A stretch of DNA of 64,000 nt. It comes from Chitinophaga sp. Cy-1792 (lineage in GTDB: Bacteria; Bacteroidota; Bacteroidia; Chitinophagales; Chitinophagaceae). A program made the position numbers and the translations under genes. How positions within the stretch are numbered: position 1 is the stretch's first letter; each line of letters begins with the position of its first letter. The notes below the pieces were generated by a model. It saw only the letters and a program-made list of their open reading frames with translations. It was not told where the DNA came from and ran no database searches. This document shows, one piece after another, positions 1 to 9,473 of the stretch. The stretch lies in assembly GCF_011752935.1 (NCBI RefSeq), contig NZ_VWWO01000001.1, positions 1,178,001 to 1,242,000 of the forward strand, in the 5' to 3' direction.

Positions 1-3000
1 ACAACAAATATTCGATCTTCTATCAGGAAAATGACCAGAGTGTACCCGTGTATCAAAAAGCGGTTATAAACTATGGTGGTACTGTTTTCAGCAATTCTAC
101 CAAAAATTTTGTAACTCCGCAGCAACTCTCCGCAGCCGAGTTTACGGAGGCCTTCAAGTCAGAATGGGCAGAAGCACTGTTACCCTACCATCCTGAATAT
201 TGTAAGCTGATGGAGTTTGAGAAGTACAAGAAATCGCATAGCTGGGACCTTACTTTTGAAGAAGTAGATACCTATGACGAGGCGAAAGCCAAAGGTTACC
301 TAAACCCAACAGCTAATGCCACAGCGCCGTTCAATACTTTCCCTGCGGTATCAGCAGAAGCAGACCCGGTTTCTACCGACTTTCCAACGCTGCGTCAGCA
401 GATAGAAAGTAAGATGAAAAACTACGTCAGCAATATCAATCTCTGGGCTTTTGCTACCAGTACAGCGCTTTGCACACAGGATGATCAAAGTTGTTTGAAT
501 AGTTTCTCCACAGCAGCATCAGCATTTGATGCAAGCAAACTTTGTCCTGGTGACCTGAATACTGCCTGGAGGACCTTCCGCGGGTTATATCTGCAGGTTA
601 AGCGTGACCTGATCAATGACCTGGTGAAGAATGCCTCCTGCAGTGATAATATCAGCCGTCCTACGGCAGATCAGCTGACTACCGCCGGTATGCAGCTTAA
701 CTTTAATGTGACGCAGAAAGTCCTGCAACAAAATAATATGTCCTATATGGACCCTTCCAGTCCTGACAAGCAGAAGGCGCAGGATTCCGTTAATGCTAAT
801 GTGCTGCGTGGTTATGAAGATAACTGTAAGGCCTATGCTACCATGTGGGTACAACAGCTGGCGCCTTGTAAATACAATCAGGCGGCATTAGACGAGATCA
901 TTCCAAACCTGATTGCTGTATGTAAAAACGGTTCGGATGCGGACCATCCTATGGGCAGCAGCTCGCTGAAGGCGCCGGTAGCTGGTGTTGCAAACAGTTT
1001 CGAAGAAGTATTGGCGCAATACAATGCAGCCCATAATATCACTAATCCGCTGGAATGTAACAGCATGCTGATTACCTATCCGGCGCCATATGATAGGCAG
1101 CCTCCACTCACCAACAAGATCGTGGTTGGTAAACCTGAGCCCTGCGAATGTGAGCGGCTCAACGCTCTGTTCCAGGAATATACGTATACACGAACCAGTG
1201 CTGATGGGGATTTTTCCAATTACTTAAAGGTCAGAAAGAATATCAATCTGACTGGAGCGGAAATCAGCGACTTATTATACGCCTGTGGCACCACCGGTGG
1301 GTCTTGTAGATTTATGACCAAGCCGGTAAAACTCCCACCGGCATTACAATGTTATACCGCCCCTATTTGTGCTGGCTGCGACGCGATAAAATCAGCGGTA
1401 CTACAATATAATATGAAATACCCGGGCAATACTGCCGTAATGACTAGTGACAGTACCGACCTGGATAGCATACAGCTGCAGAAGAACAAACTCTTTGCAA
1501 CGTTTATGAACCGGGAGTTGAACACGCATAAATCGAGTGATGAGTTCCTGCACTTCATGGATACCTGTGCTACAAAAGTCAGCTGGGATTCGCTGATTTG
1601 TATCAGAGGGCGTAAAATAAATGGATATGTATTTGGTAGCCAGGATACGATCCAGCATATGGCTCCTACCTCAGATGGAGGGTATATCATGGCTGGTGCT
1701 ACGCCAGTAGGCAGTAGTACAGATGGTTACGTTATTAAGCTGGACCAGTTAGGAAATGTTCAATGGTCCAAGTCCTATGGGGGTGTTTATAATGACTGGT
1801 TCAGTGGTATACAGCAAACAGCCGATGGTGGCTATATTGCTGGTGGTGCTACCCGTTCTTATGGCACACCGGCTACCTCACAGATAATGAGGGCAATGAT
1901 CACCAAACTGGATGCAAATGGAAACGTACAATGGAATAGAACAATAAGTGAGGGTAGTGCCAATGGTGAGGACGTACGTAAATTAATCCAGACTTCCGAT
2001 GGCGGTTATGCTTTTGTGGGTAATGAGAACTTGGCGGCAGGTGTAGGTAATGATTATGTAGGCAAGTTGTCTGCTAATGGTGATCTGGAATGGGTGAAGA
2101 TCATGGATGGTGTTAGTAGTGATCAGTTCTATGATGTGATGCAGAATGGTAATGAAGTAATGGTTGTGGGGATTGGGTATTTTGTTGGCGGGCAATATTA
2201 TGATGGTGTAATCATAGGTTTTGACCTGACAGATGGGCATGTGACTAAGCAACGGTCTTTTAAAGCTGAATCGGGATTAAAGACGGTGTTCCGTTCAATC
2301 CATAAAACGGCTTCTGGTTTTAGGATTAATGTTGAGAGTGCAACTGATTGGGGGTATAATAACGGAGATGCATTTATTCTAAATGTGGACGACGACCTGA
2401 ATATTGTTTCTGCACTTAAATTCAATCATCCTGAAGGTAATAATACAGCGATCACTTCTCTTGGCGTAACAGATGATAATGGCTCTATTTTTAGTATTGC
2501 TTACGAGTCAGCACCTCAGGATATCGTTTTACACCGGGTGACGCCGGATAATACGGTTTTATGGGCCAATCGTGTAAAGATGGGTCAGGTTACAATTACC
2601 AACATTTATCCACGCGTGGGCGGTTATGCGGCTGGCGGAACGCAGAACTCCAAAGCAGTATTGTTATTTGTTGATGATCTTGGAAAGGCGACCTGTAATG
2701 ATGACCTGGCAGGAGTGTCCAGTGAAGCGGTTAATTTTCTTGCTTCCGGGAATGAACTGCATGAGGTGCCTTCCAAGAAGATCTTTGAGCGTCCGGTGTT
2801 AACTGTGGCCAATTGCAGCCCTGTCCTGACAGAACTAGGTTGTGGTGCATCTACCAGCGACAGCTGCTTTAATTTTTACGTAGGCCCTAAGTTATGTGGT
2901 GATGGAGATATTGTTTTTGAGCCGATAGATACCCCTATTTTCAGTTCCTGTAAAGCTATTGATAATCCAGATCTGTTTGCCGAGGGCTGGAGAAACTGGA

Positions 3001-6000
3001 TGAACGACAGGAGAAGCCAACTTTACAATGTTAACTATATGATGTACTATTACATCGATGAGGCTATAAATACGGAGAAGTTTACACTTGATTATAGTTC
3101 TTCAGAGTACCACTATACCTTGTACTACTATGATCAGGCTGGCAACCTGGTGAAAACTATTCCACCGGCAGGAGCAGTAGTAGACATGTCTCCAGACTGG
3201 CTTACAAAGGTAACTGTCGCGCGTGGCCAATACGATGAGATGGTACCGGCGCATAAAATGGCTACACAGTATCGCTATAATGTATTGAATGGTGTAAAAC
3301 TCCAGTCAACACCTGATGGTGGTGAAAGTCAGTTCTGGTATGATAAACTAGGCAGGCTCGCTGTATCACAGAATGCCAAACAAAAAGGAGTAAATGCATA
3401 CAGCTACACCAGGTACGATGCCCTGGGTCGTATTGTAGAAGTGGGCGAGTTGACGAGTGCAACTGCTATGACTGATGAAATCAGTATGATGGAAAGTACC
3501 CTGAGTGGCTGGCTTACCGCTGCGGATGCTACCAGGAAGGATATTGTGGTTACCAGCTATGATGTGCCATATTCGCCGATAGAAACAGAATTGGTGGCAG
3601 AGAATCTTAGAAACAGGGTGGCTTACAGCTCTAAATATCCTGATCATAATTCCCTGATTAGTGGCGCCCATGATTTTGCATCTTACTATAGTTATGATAT
3701 TGTTGGTAATGTAAAAACACTTTTGCAGGATTTCAATGCCGGTAGTATGAAGACCTCCGGTAACAGGTTTAAACACCTGGATTATAACTATGACCTGGTA
3801 AGTGGAAAAGTAAATACGGTAAGTTATCAATCTGGTAAACCGGATGCATTCTATCACCGATATAGTTATAATGCGGAAAATGAGGTTATTACTGCGGAAA
3901 CCAGCAGGGATAGTCTTTTCTGGGAAAATGATGCCTTCTACCAGTACAATAGAAATCACCAGCTTGCGCGTACCGTGCTTGGTCAGCAACAAGTGCAGGG
4001 GCTTGATTATGCCTATACTTTACAGGGCTGGATTAAAGGCGTAAACAGTACCAACAATACCGATATGGGTAACGATGGCGCTACTGGTAGTAATACTCCT
4101 GCAGATGTTTATGGTTATTCGCTCAATTATTTTGGAGCGAGAGATTATAAACCAATCAGTACTTTCAAGGCTTTTGCTGGTGTATCTGAAGATACTTCGA
4201 AGATGAAGCACCTGTTCAATGGCAATATTTCTGGTATAGGTGTGTCTATCCCTAAACTCAGTGAGCCATTGCTGTATACCTATAATTATGATGTGCTGAA
4301 TCGCCTTGTTCAGATGGATGTTTCTAAGGGTTATGATGTTGCTTCCAATTCATGGCAGCATAACAAAGTGCCTGATTTCCATGAGCGTATTCAATATGAT
4401 CCGAATGGAAATATCCTGAACTATGTGCGTCGTGGTAATAAGACATGGGCAGGGAAGTCATTGGATATGGATAGCCTGACTTATAACTATACGACTGGAA
4501 AGAATCAGCTGACATCTATCAATGATGGCGTGGATGAATTCAACTACGATGTAGATATTGATAATCAACAGCTTGATAACTATGCCTATGATGCCATCGG
4601 TAATTTAATATCGGATAGGCAGGCCGGTACTACCATTGAGTGGAATAGTTACGGAAAAATAGATCGGATTAAACGCTCTGGTAAACCTGATATTTCATAT
4701 TTTTATGATGTAGCTGGTAACCGAATATCCAAGCAGGTAGGTGATGTAAGTACATGGTATGTTCGTGATGGAAGTGGAAATGTAATGGGGGTATATGTGA
4801 AAGGTGATCCGAGCATCAATAATGGAAATCTGACCAGAACGGAAGCATACATGTTTGGTGTCTCCAGGCTGGGCGTTATGGAAGAAGTAGTGAATGTGGA
4901 AAGTCCGGTGTCTCAGTTGCTGGTCAATATGCCAGGTTTGGGTGAGGCTACCACGTCTGGCTTCCAGAGAGGAAACAGGTACTATGAGATTAGTAATCAC
5001 CTTGGTAACGTAATTGCTACTGTTGCAGATTGGAAAAAGCAGAAGGTCGATAATAATGCGGTGTCTGGATTTGAGGCGGTATTGCTTTCAGCTGGTGATT
5101 ACTATCCATTTGGTATGCAGATGCCGGGTAGGACGTATAATACCGGAAAATACCGTTATGGGTTTAATGGGCAGGAGAAGAGTGATGAGATCAAGGGTGA
5201 CGGAAATAGTTACACGGCTCAGTTCTGGGAGTATGATCCGAGGATAGGAAGGAGATGGAATAGAGATCCGAAACCGAATATTTCATTAAGCCAATATTCT
5301 ACATTCAATAATAATCCTGTATTACTGAGTGATGCTTTGGGCGATAGTAGTGTATGGGATAATAGAGGTTATGCAATTCATTACGATCGAAATGATAAAG
5401 ATCTGAGAGCTTTTATGCTTGATAAAGGTAAACTTACACCTATAGGTTCCTTGGGAGGAACTATTAATGCAAATGTTTGGTTTAAAAATTTGTTAGAAGA
5501 TAATGGATCGGAGACCAAATGGACAATAGTATTACCGACGACATTTAAGAATTATGTTCGTCAATATGGGAAATGGGATTATAAATATCGCAGTGGTCAT
5601 AATGAGGATCCTGATAAGGAGGTACAGCGAATGACGAATCATATATTGGGAGTTGCTTTTGAACGAAAAGATAAAGATAAAGGTATTGGTGATTTAGGCG
5701 AGACAAGGTTTGAATTCCTAGACTACCAATATAAAGGTGAATGCCCTAGGGCTGAGGATTTAAATAATATGCATTTTGGATTTGTTGGAGATAAGTTTAA
5801 TTGGTTTCCTGAAACGTTTATGCTTAAAAAAGCTGGTGAAATAGAAATGGGAAAATGGGAAGACGATTTTAAAGCAGGTAAGAAGTCTTCCCCATTAGTG
5901 CCAGAAAGTTGGAGGCCAGTGTTAAAGGTTCGCGTAGCTATTCCAAATACTGATGGAGGGACATTTGAATATTATAAATTACTTCCACCATATGGAGACA

Positions 6001-6059
6001 ATCCTCAGGATCATTATTGGATAAAAATGGGATTTAAATATTATCATGATAACTATTAA
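1..6059 (+). CDS. RHS/YD-repeat polymorphic toxin, 5' end outside the window
   Basis: The reading frame is open back to base 1 (a GTG at 48 is merely internal), so the N-terminus is missing. The visible part has a cysteine-rich region to about residue 515, then propeller-like repeats at about 540-880 of the type DGGYI.AG...KLD..GNVQW, then YD repeats from about 1030 (YDQAGNLVKT, YDALGRI, YDPNGNIL, YDAIGNLI, YDVAGNRIS). The RHS core ending follows: SNHLGNV, DYYPFGMQMPGR, YRYGFNGQEK and EYDPRIGR.W. The last ~240 residues, from about base 5340, are AT-richer and unrelated to the repeats, as expected for an exchangeable toxin tip. That tip has WDYKY, MHFGFVG and a LKKAGEIEMG stretch, which resemble polymorphic toxin type 44 (Ntox44); this is from memory, so moderate confidence. 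RHS proteins encapsulate and deliver the tip to competitors. The next gene overlaps by 14 bp and is the likely immunity gene. Confidence 0.93.
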   Translation, partial: NKYSIFYQENDQSVPVYQKAVINYGGTVFSNSTKNFVTPQQLSAAEFTEAFKSEWAEALLPYHPEYCKLMEFEKYKKSHSWDLTFEEVDTYDEAKAKGYLNPTANATAPFNTFPAVSAEADPVSTDFPTLRQQIESKMKNYVSNINLWAFATSTALCTQDDQSCLNSFSTAASAFDASKLCPGDLNTAWRTFRGLYLQVKRDLINDLVKNASCSDNISRPTADQLTTAGMQLNFNVTQKVLQQNNMSYMDPSSPDKQKAQDSVNANVLRGYEDNCKAYATMWVQQLAPCKYNQAALDEIIPNLIAVCKNGSDADHPMGSSSLKAPVAGVANSFEEVLAQYNAAHNITNPLECNSMLITYPAPYDRQPPLTNKIVVGKPEPCECERLNALFQEYTYTRTSADGDFSNYLKVRKNINLTGAEISDLLYACGTTGGSCRFMTKPVKLPPALQCYTAPICAGCDAIKSAVLQYNMKYPGNTAVMTSDSTDLDSIQLQKNKLFATFMNRELNTHKSSDEFLHFMDTCATKVSWDSLICIRGRKINGYVFGSQDTIQHMAPTSDGGYIMAGATPVGSSTDGYVIKLDQLGNVQWSKSYGGVYNDWFSGIQQTADGGYIAGGATRSYGTPATSQIMRAMITKLDANGNVQWNRTISEGSANGEDVRKLIQTSDGGYAFVGNENLAAGVGNDYVGKLSANGDLEWVKIMDGVSSDQFYDVMQNGNEVMVVGIGYFVGGQYYDGVIIGFDLTDGHVTKQRSFKAESGLKTVFRSIHKTASGFRINVESATDWGYNNGDAFILNVDDDLNIVSALKFNHPEGNNTAITSLGVTDDNGSIFSIAYESAPQDIVLHRVTPDNTVLWANRVKMGQVTITNIYPRVGGYAAGGTQNSKAVLLFVDDLGKATCNDDLAGVSSEAVNFLASGNELHEVPSKKIFERPVLTVANCSPVLTELGCGASTSDSCFNFYVGPKLCGDGDIVFEPIDTPIFSSCKAIDNPDLFAEGWRNWMNDRRSQLYNVNYMMYYYIDEAINTEKFTLDYSSSEYHYTLYYYDQAGNLVKTIPPAGAVVDMSPDWLTKVTVARGQYDEMVPAHKMATQYRYNVLNGVKLQSTPDGGESQFWYDKLGRLAVSQNAKQKGVNAYSYTRYDALGRIVEVGELTSATAMTDEISMMESTLSGWLTAADATRKDIVVTSYDVPYSPIETELVAENLRNRVAYSSKYPDHNSLISGAHDFASYYSYDIVGNVKTLLQDFNAGSMKTSGNRFKHLDYNYDLVSGKVNTVSYQSGKPDAFYHRYSYNAENEVITAETSRDSLFWENDAFYQYNRNHQLARTVLGQQQVQGLDYAYTLQGWIKGVNSTNNTDMGNDGATGSNTPADVYGYSLNYFGARDYKPISTFKAFAGVSEDTSKMKHLFNGNISGIGVSIPKLSEPLLYTYNYDVLNRLVQMDVSKGYDVASNSWQHNKVPDFHERIQYDPNGNILNYVRRGNKTWAGKSLDMDSLTYNYTTGKNQLTSINDGVDEFNYDVDIDNQQLDNYAYDAIGNLISDRQAGTTIEWNSYGKIDRIKRSGKPDISYFYDVAGNRISKQVGDVSTWYVRDGSGNVMGVYVKGDPSINNGNLTRTEAYMFGVSRLGVMEEVVNVESPVSQLLVNMPGLGEATTSGFQRGNRYYEISNHLGNVIATVADWKKQKVDNNAVSGFEAVLLSAGDYYPFGMQMPGRTYNTGKYRYGFNGQEKSDEIKGDGNSYTAQFWEYDPRIGRRWNRDPKPNISLSQYSTFNNNPVLLSDALGDSSVWDNRGYAIHYDRNDKDLRAFMLDKGKLTPIGSLGGTINANVWFKNLLEDNGSETKWTIVLPTTFKNYVRQYGKWDYKYRSGHNEDPDKEVQRMTNHILGVAFERKDKDKGIGDLGETRFEFLDYQYKGECPRAEDLNNMHFGFVGDKFNWFPETFMLKKAGEIEMGKWEDDFKAGKKSSPLVPESWRPVLKVRVAIPNTDGGTFEYYKLLPPYGDNPQDHYWIKMGFKYYHDNY

Positions 6060-6594
6060 GAAATACTTATTCATAGCATTTGGTATTGTTTTATTAATAA
6101 TATCTTTTGTGTGTTATATGAAACATCAACGGAAGTCGTTTGATGTAGATCGTCTATTAAGCCATTTTCGAAATAATGAAAACCAGTTTGCATATACTTA
6201 CGAAAGATTTAAAACGATTTCAAAAGGAAGAATTATAGAATTTAGAATTGATAACCAAGATGAATTAAGAATTGATACTGGATCTGATGCCAATAAGATT
6301 TCAATTCATATTGATGTAAAGACTGTAAGAGAAGATAGCGAAGGTTGTAATAAAGTATTAAATCTGAAAAACAGAGAAATGGTTGAGATTTATGATTTAA
6401 TGCAAAAATTGTATTTGGTGATATTGAGACAATATTATGGCTTTGGAAAACCTGTGATAATGAAGTGCTATCAGAATGGATGGAATAGTTATGAATATTA
6501 TATTTATGATTTTCCTGTTAATGATTCTATAAAACGTATTTCAGGTAAACCATTGAACGATAGCGGATTTGGAAGACAGTGCTATTTACGATAA
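6046..6594 (+). CDS. Membrane-anchored candidate immunity protein for the RHS toxin
   Basis: This 182-residue protein starts inside the 3' end of the RHS gene (14 bp overlap), which points to coupled translation. It opens with one hydrophobic segment (about residues 7-22, LFIAFGIVLLIISFVCY) followed by a positively charged stretch and a soluble AT-rich domain, so it is probably anchored in the inner membrane. No family was recognised. Its position directly after an RHS toxin tip is the basis for the immunity call. The C-terminus may be altered by a frameshift: the -1 frame stays open from 6564 to 6725 (see separate entry). Confidence 0.75.
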   Translation: MITIKKYLFIAFGIVLLIISFVCYMKHQRKSFDVDRLLSHFRNNENQFAYTYERFKTISKGRIIEFRIDNQDELRIDTGSDANKISIHIDVKTVREDSEGCNKVLNLKNREMVEIYDLMQKLYLVILRQYYGFGKPVIMKCYQNGWNSYEYYIYDFPVNDSIKRISGKPLNDSGFGRQCYLR

Positions 6595-6725
6595 AACAAA
6601 GAACCAAATTCGAAGATGTTGATAACTATTCTATTGGTACGCTTATTAATGATGCTAAAATAACTCCATATAATTACTCATTGCTAGATAAGGTATTGGA
6701 GAAAATCAGAAATAAGGAATATTAA
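6564..6725 (+). pseudogene. Possible out-of-frame 3' end of the immunity gene
   Basis: In the -1 frame relative to the preceding gene there are 53 open codons ending in TAA at 6723-6725. They read like an ordinary soluble C-terminus (YSIGTLINDAK, YSLLDKVLEKIRNKEY). The stop lies 15 bp before a strong terminator at 6741, whereas the annotated stop at 6594 leaves a long coding-like tail. A single frameshift near 6564-6592 would restore a protein of about 225 residues. A sequencing error or a separate small gene starting at GTG 6576 are alternatives. Confidence 0.45.
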
Positions 6726-6740
6726 TGATGTTAGTAAAAT

Positions 6741-6778
6741 AAGCTGGTCAAAATTTAATGACCGGCTTGTTTTTATTT
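6741..6778 (+). terminator. Intrinsic terminator after the RHS/immunity pair
   Basis: AAGCTGGTCA pairs with TGACCGGCTT (one G-U pair) around a short loop, followed by a T-rich run at 6769-6778. Confidence 0.8.
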
Positions 6779-6796
6779 ATGCAGAGCTCTGTATAT

Positions 6797-7216
6797 AAAC
6801 GGTAATAAGGTCTTTGAATTAAGTAATCACCTGGCAGTGTTCTGGCAACAATTTCAGATCGTAAACGTCCTGTTTCTTTAACCGGAACCAGTATAGATCA
6901 CTATAATCCAATACTATCCTCCACACAGGATTACTATCAATTTGGTTCGTTGATGCCTGACAGTAATGGTAAATCCACATCGGGAGGCTGGGTAAACAAG
7001 TCTGATAACGTTAACAGTTGTTATGTTCCGCAATCGCTGGAACTTAGCGGCAAGGCTAACAATCAGCCAAAAGAGTATGTAGCATCAGGATCGATAGATA
7101 TATATCCTGGATTTATTTCAGCCGATGGTGATGATTTTACAGCCTACAATGCTGATGGGACTTATGCCGGTGGCAGTGGCGGAAGTTCAGTGAATGGATG
7201 GAGCCGGAGTGTATAG
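6797..7216 (+). pseudogene. Broken RHS core fragment (displaced toxin cassette, 5' part)
   Basis: Translation gives RHS core pieces in different frames: VFELSNHL up to about 6832, then after a small deletion VLATISDRK, DYYQFGSLMPDSNGKS and on to a stop at 7216. The gap falls where intact cores read SNHLGNVLATI, so about five bases are missing. A second frame change is needed to reach YRYGFNGKEND in the following reading frame (7194 on). No RHS repeats lie upstream of it, so this is a leftover 3' piece of a former RHS gene, standard for displaced C-terminal cassettes behind a newer toxin. Confidence 0.8.
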
Positions 7217-8249
7217 GTATGGGTTTAATGGTAAGGAGAATGATAATGAGGTGAAAGGTGAAGGGAATCAGCAGGATTATGGAATGAGGATTTATGATCC
7301 GAGGGTGGGGAGGTTCTTGAGTGTGGATCCATTGGCGAAAGAATATCCATGGAACTCGACCTATGCATTTGCCGAAAATGACATCATCAGAGCAATTGAT
7401 TTAGATGGATTAGAGAAATATTTAATCCAAAATGATTTTGATCGATTTGGTCGGATTACCGCGATGCGGATTTCAACAATTTCAGTAATTAAAACACATG
7501 CACTGGTAGATTTAATGGTTAAAGAACGTGGTTCATCCGCGCCTGTTACAAAAAAAGATATATTGTATTTTAAAGATAAACCAGATGGCCTTCAGATAAC
7601 CTCGCGAGATGGTAATTTGAGCCAGCAAGAAATGACCGTGTATACTGGTGGTGTCCATATAAAAGATGGGGATAATAAAGACTTTCCTGATGGTTTGGCC
7701 GATGAGACGCTCGCTGTAGGGGCTGATTATGGGAACAGAAAATGGGATGGAGCTGTGGATAAGTCTTCTCCCGATACCCATGAATATATATATGGAGATC
7801 GATCCTTTAGAAATCAGGCAGTTGTTACCAAACAAAATGATTTCACTGGGGCTAATTTCGCTGGAGCAGAGTTATCAGCTAATGGTAGTGTAGGGAAAGG
7901 AAAAGGCGCGCTAAATCAGAATACTGTTGTGGATTTCGTAGCTGGGTCTATTAATGGAGATGTCAGACAATTCATGACGAAATCAGGGCTCAATGTGGCA
8001 TTTGTTGATAGAATTAAACTAATAATAGGTAATAATGATAGAAGAAGTGAATGGGAGCAAGTTAGGGCAAAAATTGCGGCTAAATTTCAGTTGCCTATAA
8101 GGTCGGTAACTATATCAGTAGATGCTAACGGTGAGAAAAATGCAAATGGAAATAGTGCTGCGACCTACCTTAATTACTCTGCAGAATATTCAGGTGTACG
8201 TGATGGAAGAGCAGCAGACGCTTCAAAAGGTGCTATCACAATTCCATAA
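7194..8249 (+). CDS. Orphan RHS core end with a C-terminal toxin domain
   Basis: The first ~70 residues are the end of an RHS core: YRYGFNGKENDNEVKGEG, YGMRIYDPRVGRFLSVDPLA, YAFAENDIIRAIDLDGLE. The remaining ~280 residues form a domain I do not recognise, with VYTGGVHIKDGD, EYIYGDRSFRN and a C-terminal WEQVRAKIAAKFQLPIRSV segment. The open frame starts with an ATG that need not be used, since the core upstream is frameshifted. Most likely this is a silent toxin tip that can recombine onto an intact RHS gene, or a relic. It is followed after 9 bp by a secreted small protein, the likely cognate immunity gene. Confidence 0.75.
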   Translation: MDGAGVYRYGFNGKENDNEVKGEGNQQDYGMRIYDPRVGRFLSVDPLAKEYPWNSTYAFAENDIIRAIDLDGLEKYLIQNDFDRFGRITAMRISTISVIKTHALVDLMVKERGSSAPVTKKDILYFKDKPDGLQITSRDGNLSQQEMTVYTGGVHIKDGDNKDFPDGLADETLAVGADYGNRKWDGAVDKSSPDTHEYIYGDRSFRNQAVVTKQNDFTGANFAGAELSANGSVGKGKGALNQNTVVDFVAGSINGDVRQFMTKSGLNVAFVDRIKLIIGNNDRRSEWEQVRAKIAAKFQLPIRSVTISVDANGEKNANGNSAATYLNYSAEYSGVRDGRAADASKGAITIP

Positions 8250-8258
8250 AATAGAATT

Positions 8259-8678
8259 ATGAAAACAATGAAATATTTTTTTCTAATTATATCAATACTA
8301 GTGCTTAGAGCAGGATCAATAAGTGCGCAAGTTACAGGCTCATTAAGTACCCAAATTAACTATGTAATTAAACCGATACCTGTTTTTATTACATTTGATT
8401 CTATGGGTAAAAGTAGATGGTATTATAAAAAAGTAATATTAGTTAACGTTGACAAGGCAAACGATTCTTTACTTATTTTGTCTGTAAAATCACCCGGAAT
8501 TAATTTGAATAAAATTAATTGTGTGTATTTAGGAAATGAATATTTTCAGAAAGTAAATATGCGAAGATATAAGAAAGGTAGTGGGTTTATAAGATCACTC
8601 GATTCTCTTAAAGTGAGGGAATTTGTTCTCCAGGATACCGCTGCATTTAAAAAAATTCAGGATTTAATTGGAGAATAA
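8259..8678 (+). CDS. Secreted small protein, candidate immunity for the displaced RHS cassette
   Basis: This is a 139-residue protein with a clear Sec signal peptide (residues 1-24, hydrophobic YFFLIISILVL, ending SISAQ). The mature part is basic and has no recognised domain. It lies 9 bp after the orphan RHS toxin tip and is followed by a strong terminator, so the two form a unit. A periplasmic location would fit a toxin acting in the periplasm or envelope, but this is inference from order alone. Confidence 0.7.
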   Translation: MKTMKYFFLIISILVLRAGSISAQVTGSLSTQINYVIKPIPVFITFDSMGKSRWYYKKVILVNVDKANDSLLILSVKSPGINLNKINCVYLGNEYFQKVNMRRYKKGSGFIRSLDSLKVREFVLQDTAAFKKIQDLIGE

Positions 8679-8699
8679 TTTTTCTACTTGAGAATCCCC

Positions 8700-8756
8700 A
8701 AGGCTTTGTAAGTATTGTATCGATATTTCGGTACAGTACTCACAAAGCTTTTTTTG
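8700..8756 (+). terminator. Intrinsic terminator after the displaced cassette
   Basis: A long imperfect stem (AGGCTTTGTAAGTATTGTA with TACAGTACTCACAAAGCTT) around a CGATATTTCGG loop ends in seven T. Confidence 0.85.
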
Positions 8757-9043
8757 TTAACAATATTGTAAGTTACTTTCTTCCCTATTGTCTCTTTTAC
8801 AATAGCAAAATCTATTTTTGTTATTGTAAAATGCGAAGTAAGTGAGGGTATTACCATTTCTGCGGATTTAGTAGTATATAATAATTAACCGAAAAATATC
8901 TGTTGGCAATTCTGTTGACTATTGAAATTGATTTAATCCTTCCAGAATTGGGGGGACAGATGCAAGTGGCAGAAGTAGTAGGACTATTAACACACGGCGA
9001 AAAATAGCTATTGTTGTGAGTAGAAGTAGCATTTATAATAAAT
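8757..9043. other. Gene-poor AT-rich stretch
   Basis: No convincing gene. Around 8926-9007 a short open piece ends at TAG (ILPELGG...LLTHGEK) and sits just before a terminator. It may be the tail of a degraded toxin or immunity gene, but too little remains to tell. Confidence 0.4.
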
Positions 9044-9088
9044 AAAAAGCAGATCTGTATTATTAAATAATATTGGTCTGCTTTTTTA
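9044..9088 (+). terminator. Intrinsic terminator
   Basis: AAAAGCAGATC pairs with the GGTCTGCTTTTT side across an AT-rich loop (one mismatch), with a T run on the plus strand. It follows gene remnants only, suggesting that an original gene here has decayed. Confidence 0.7.
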
Positions 9089-9137
9089 TCTTTAGGCTAT
9101 TACACTGGTTTAATAAAAAGAAGTAGATATCCCTACC

Positions 9138-9434
9138 ATGAAGAACAGTAAAGCCAAGATGAACGGCTGGTTACAACTTACCCTTAGGGTATTGGATGGC
9201 GAAAATCCTATCCCCTCTCCTTTTGCAGCAGATGGTGTGATGGAGTCTGTATTTTTTGAATACGATCATGATAACTTTATGGTGCATGGGTTGGTATGGT
9301 GTTCGGTTACACATCAGGCAGTACATGTTGGTAAGATGCAACGCTCTGGCCATTTAAATATTGTTGATAAGAAGGAGGAGGCACATGTAAAAAGCAATAT
9401 GCCGAAGTTGAATATTTTAATGTTCATAAATTAG
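9138..9434 (+). CDS. Hypothetical small protein
   Basis: A 98-residue cytosolic protein with no signal peptide; the middle reads MESVFFEYDHDNFMVHGLVW. No family recognised. The C-terminus (HVKSNMPKLNILMFIN) looks unusual and may result from a frameshift. It lies in a series of small unrelated genes behind an RHS locus, a position typical of orphan immunity genes; this functional reading is inference. Confidence 0.45.
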   Translation: MKNSKAKMNGWLQLTLRVLDGENPIPSPFAADGVMESVFFEYDHDNFMVHGLVWCSVTHQAVHVGKMQRSGHLNIVDKKEEAHVKSNMPKLNILMFIN

Positions 9435-9473
9435 GATAATGAACTGATCTGCCAACTACTGTAAATTTATCTG

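Noticed and set aside
3366..3992. Antisense open frame of 208 codons inside the RHS gene
   Set aside because: It mirrors YD-repeat codons; translation is isoleucine/threonine-rich low-information sequence without any domain.
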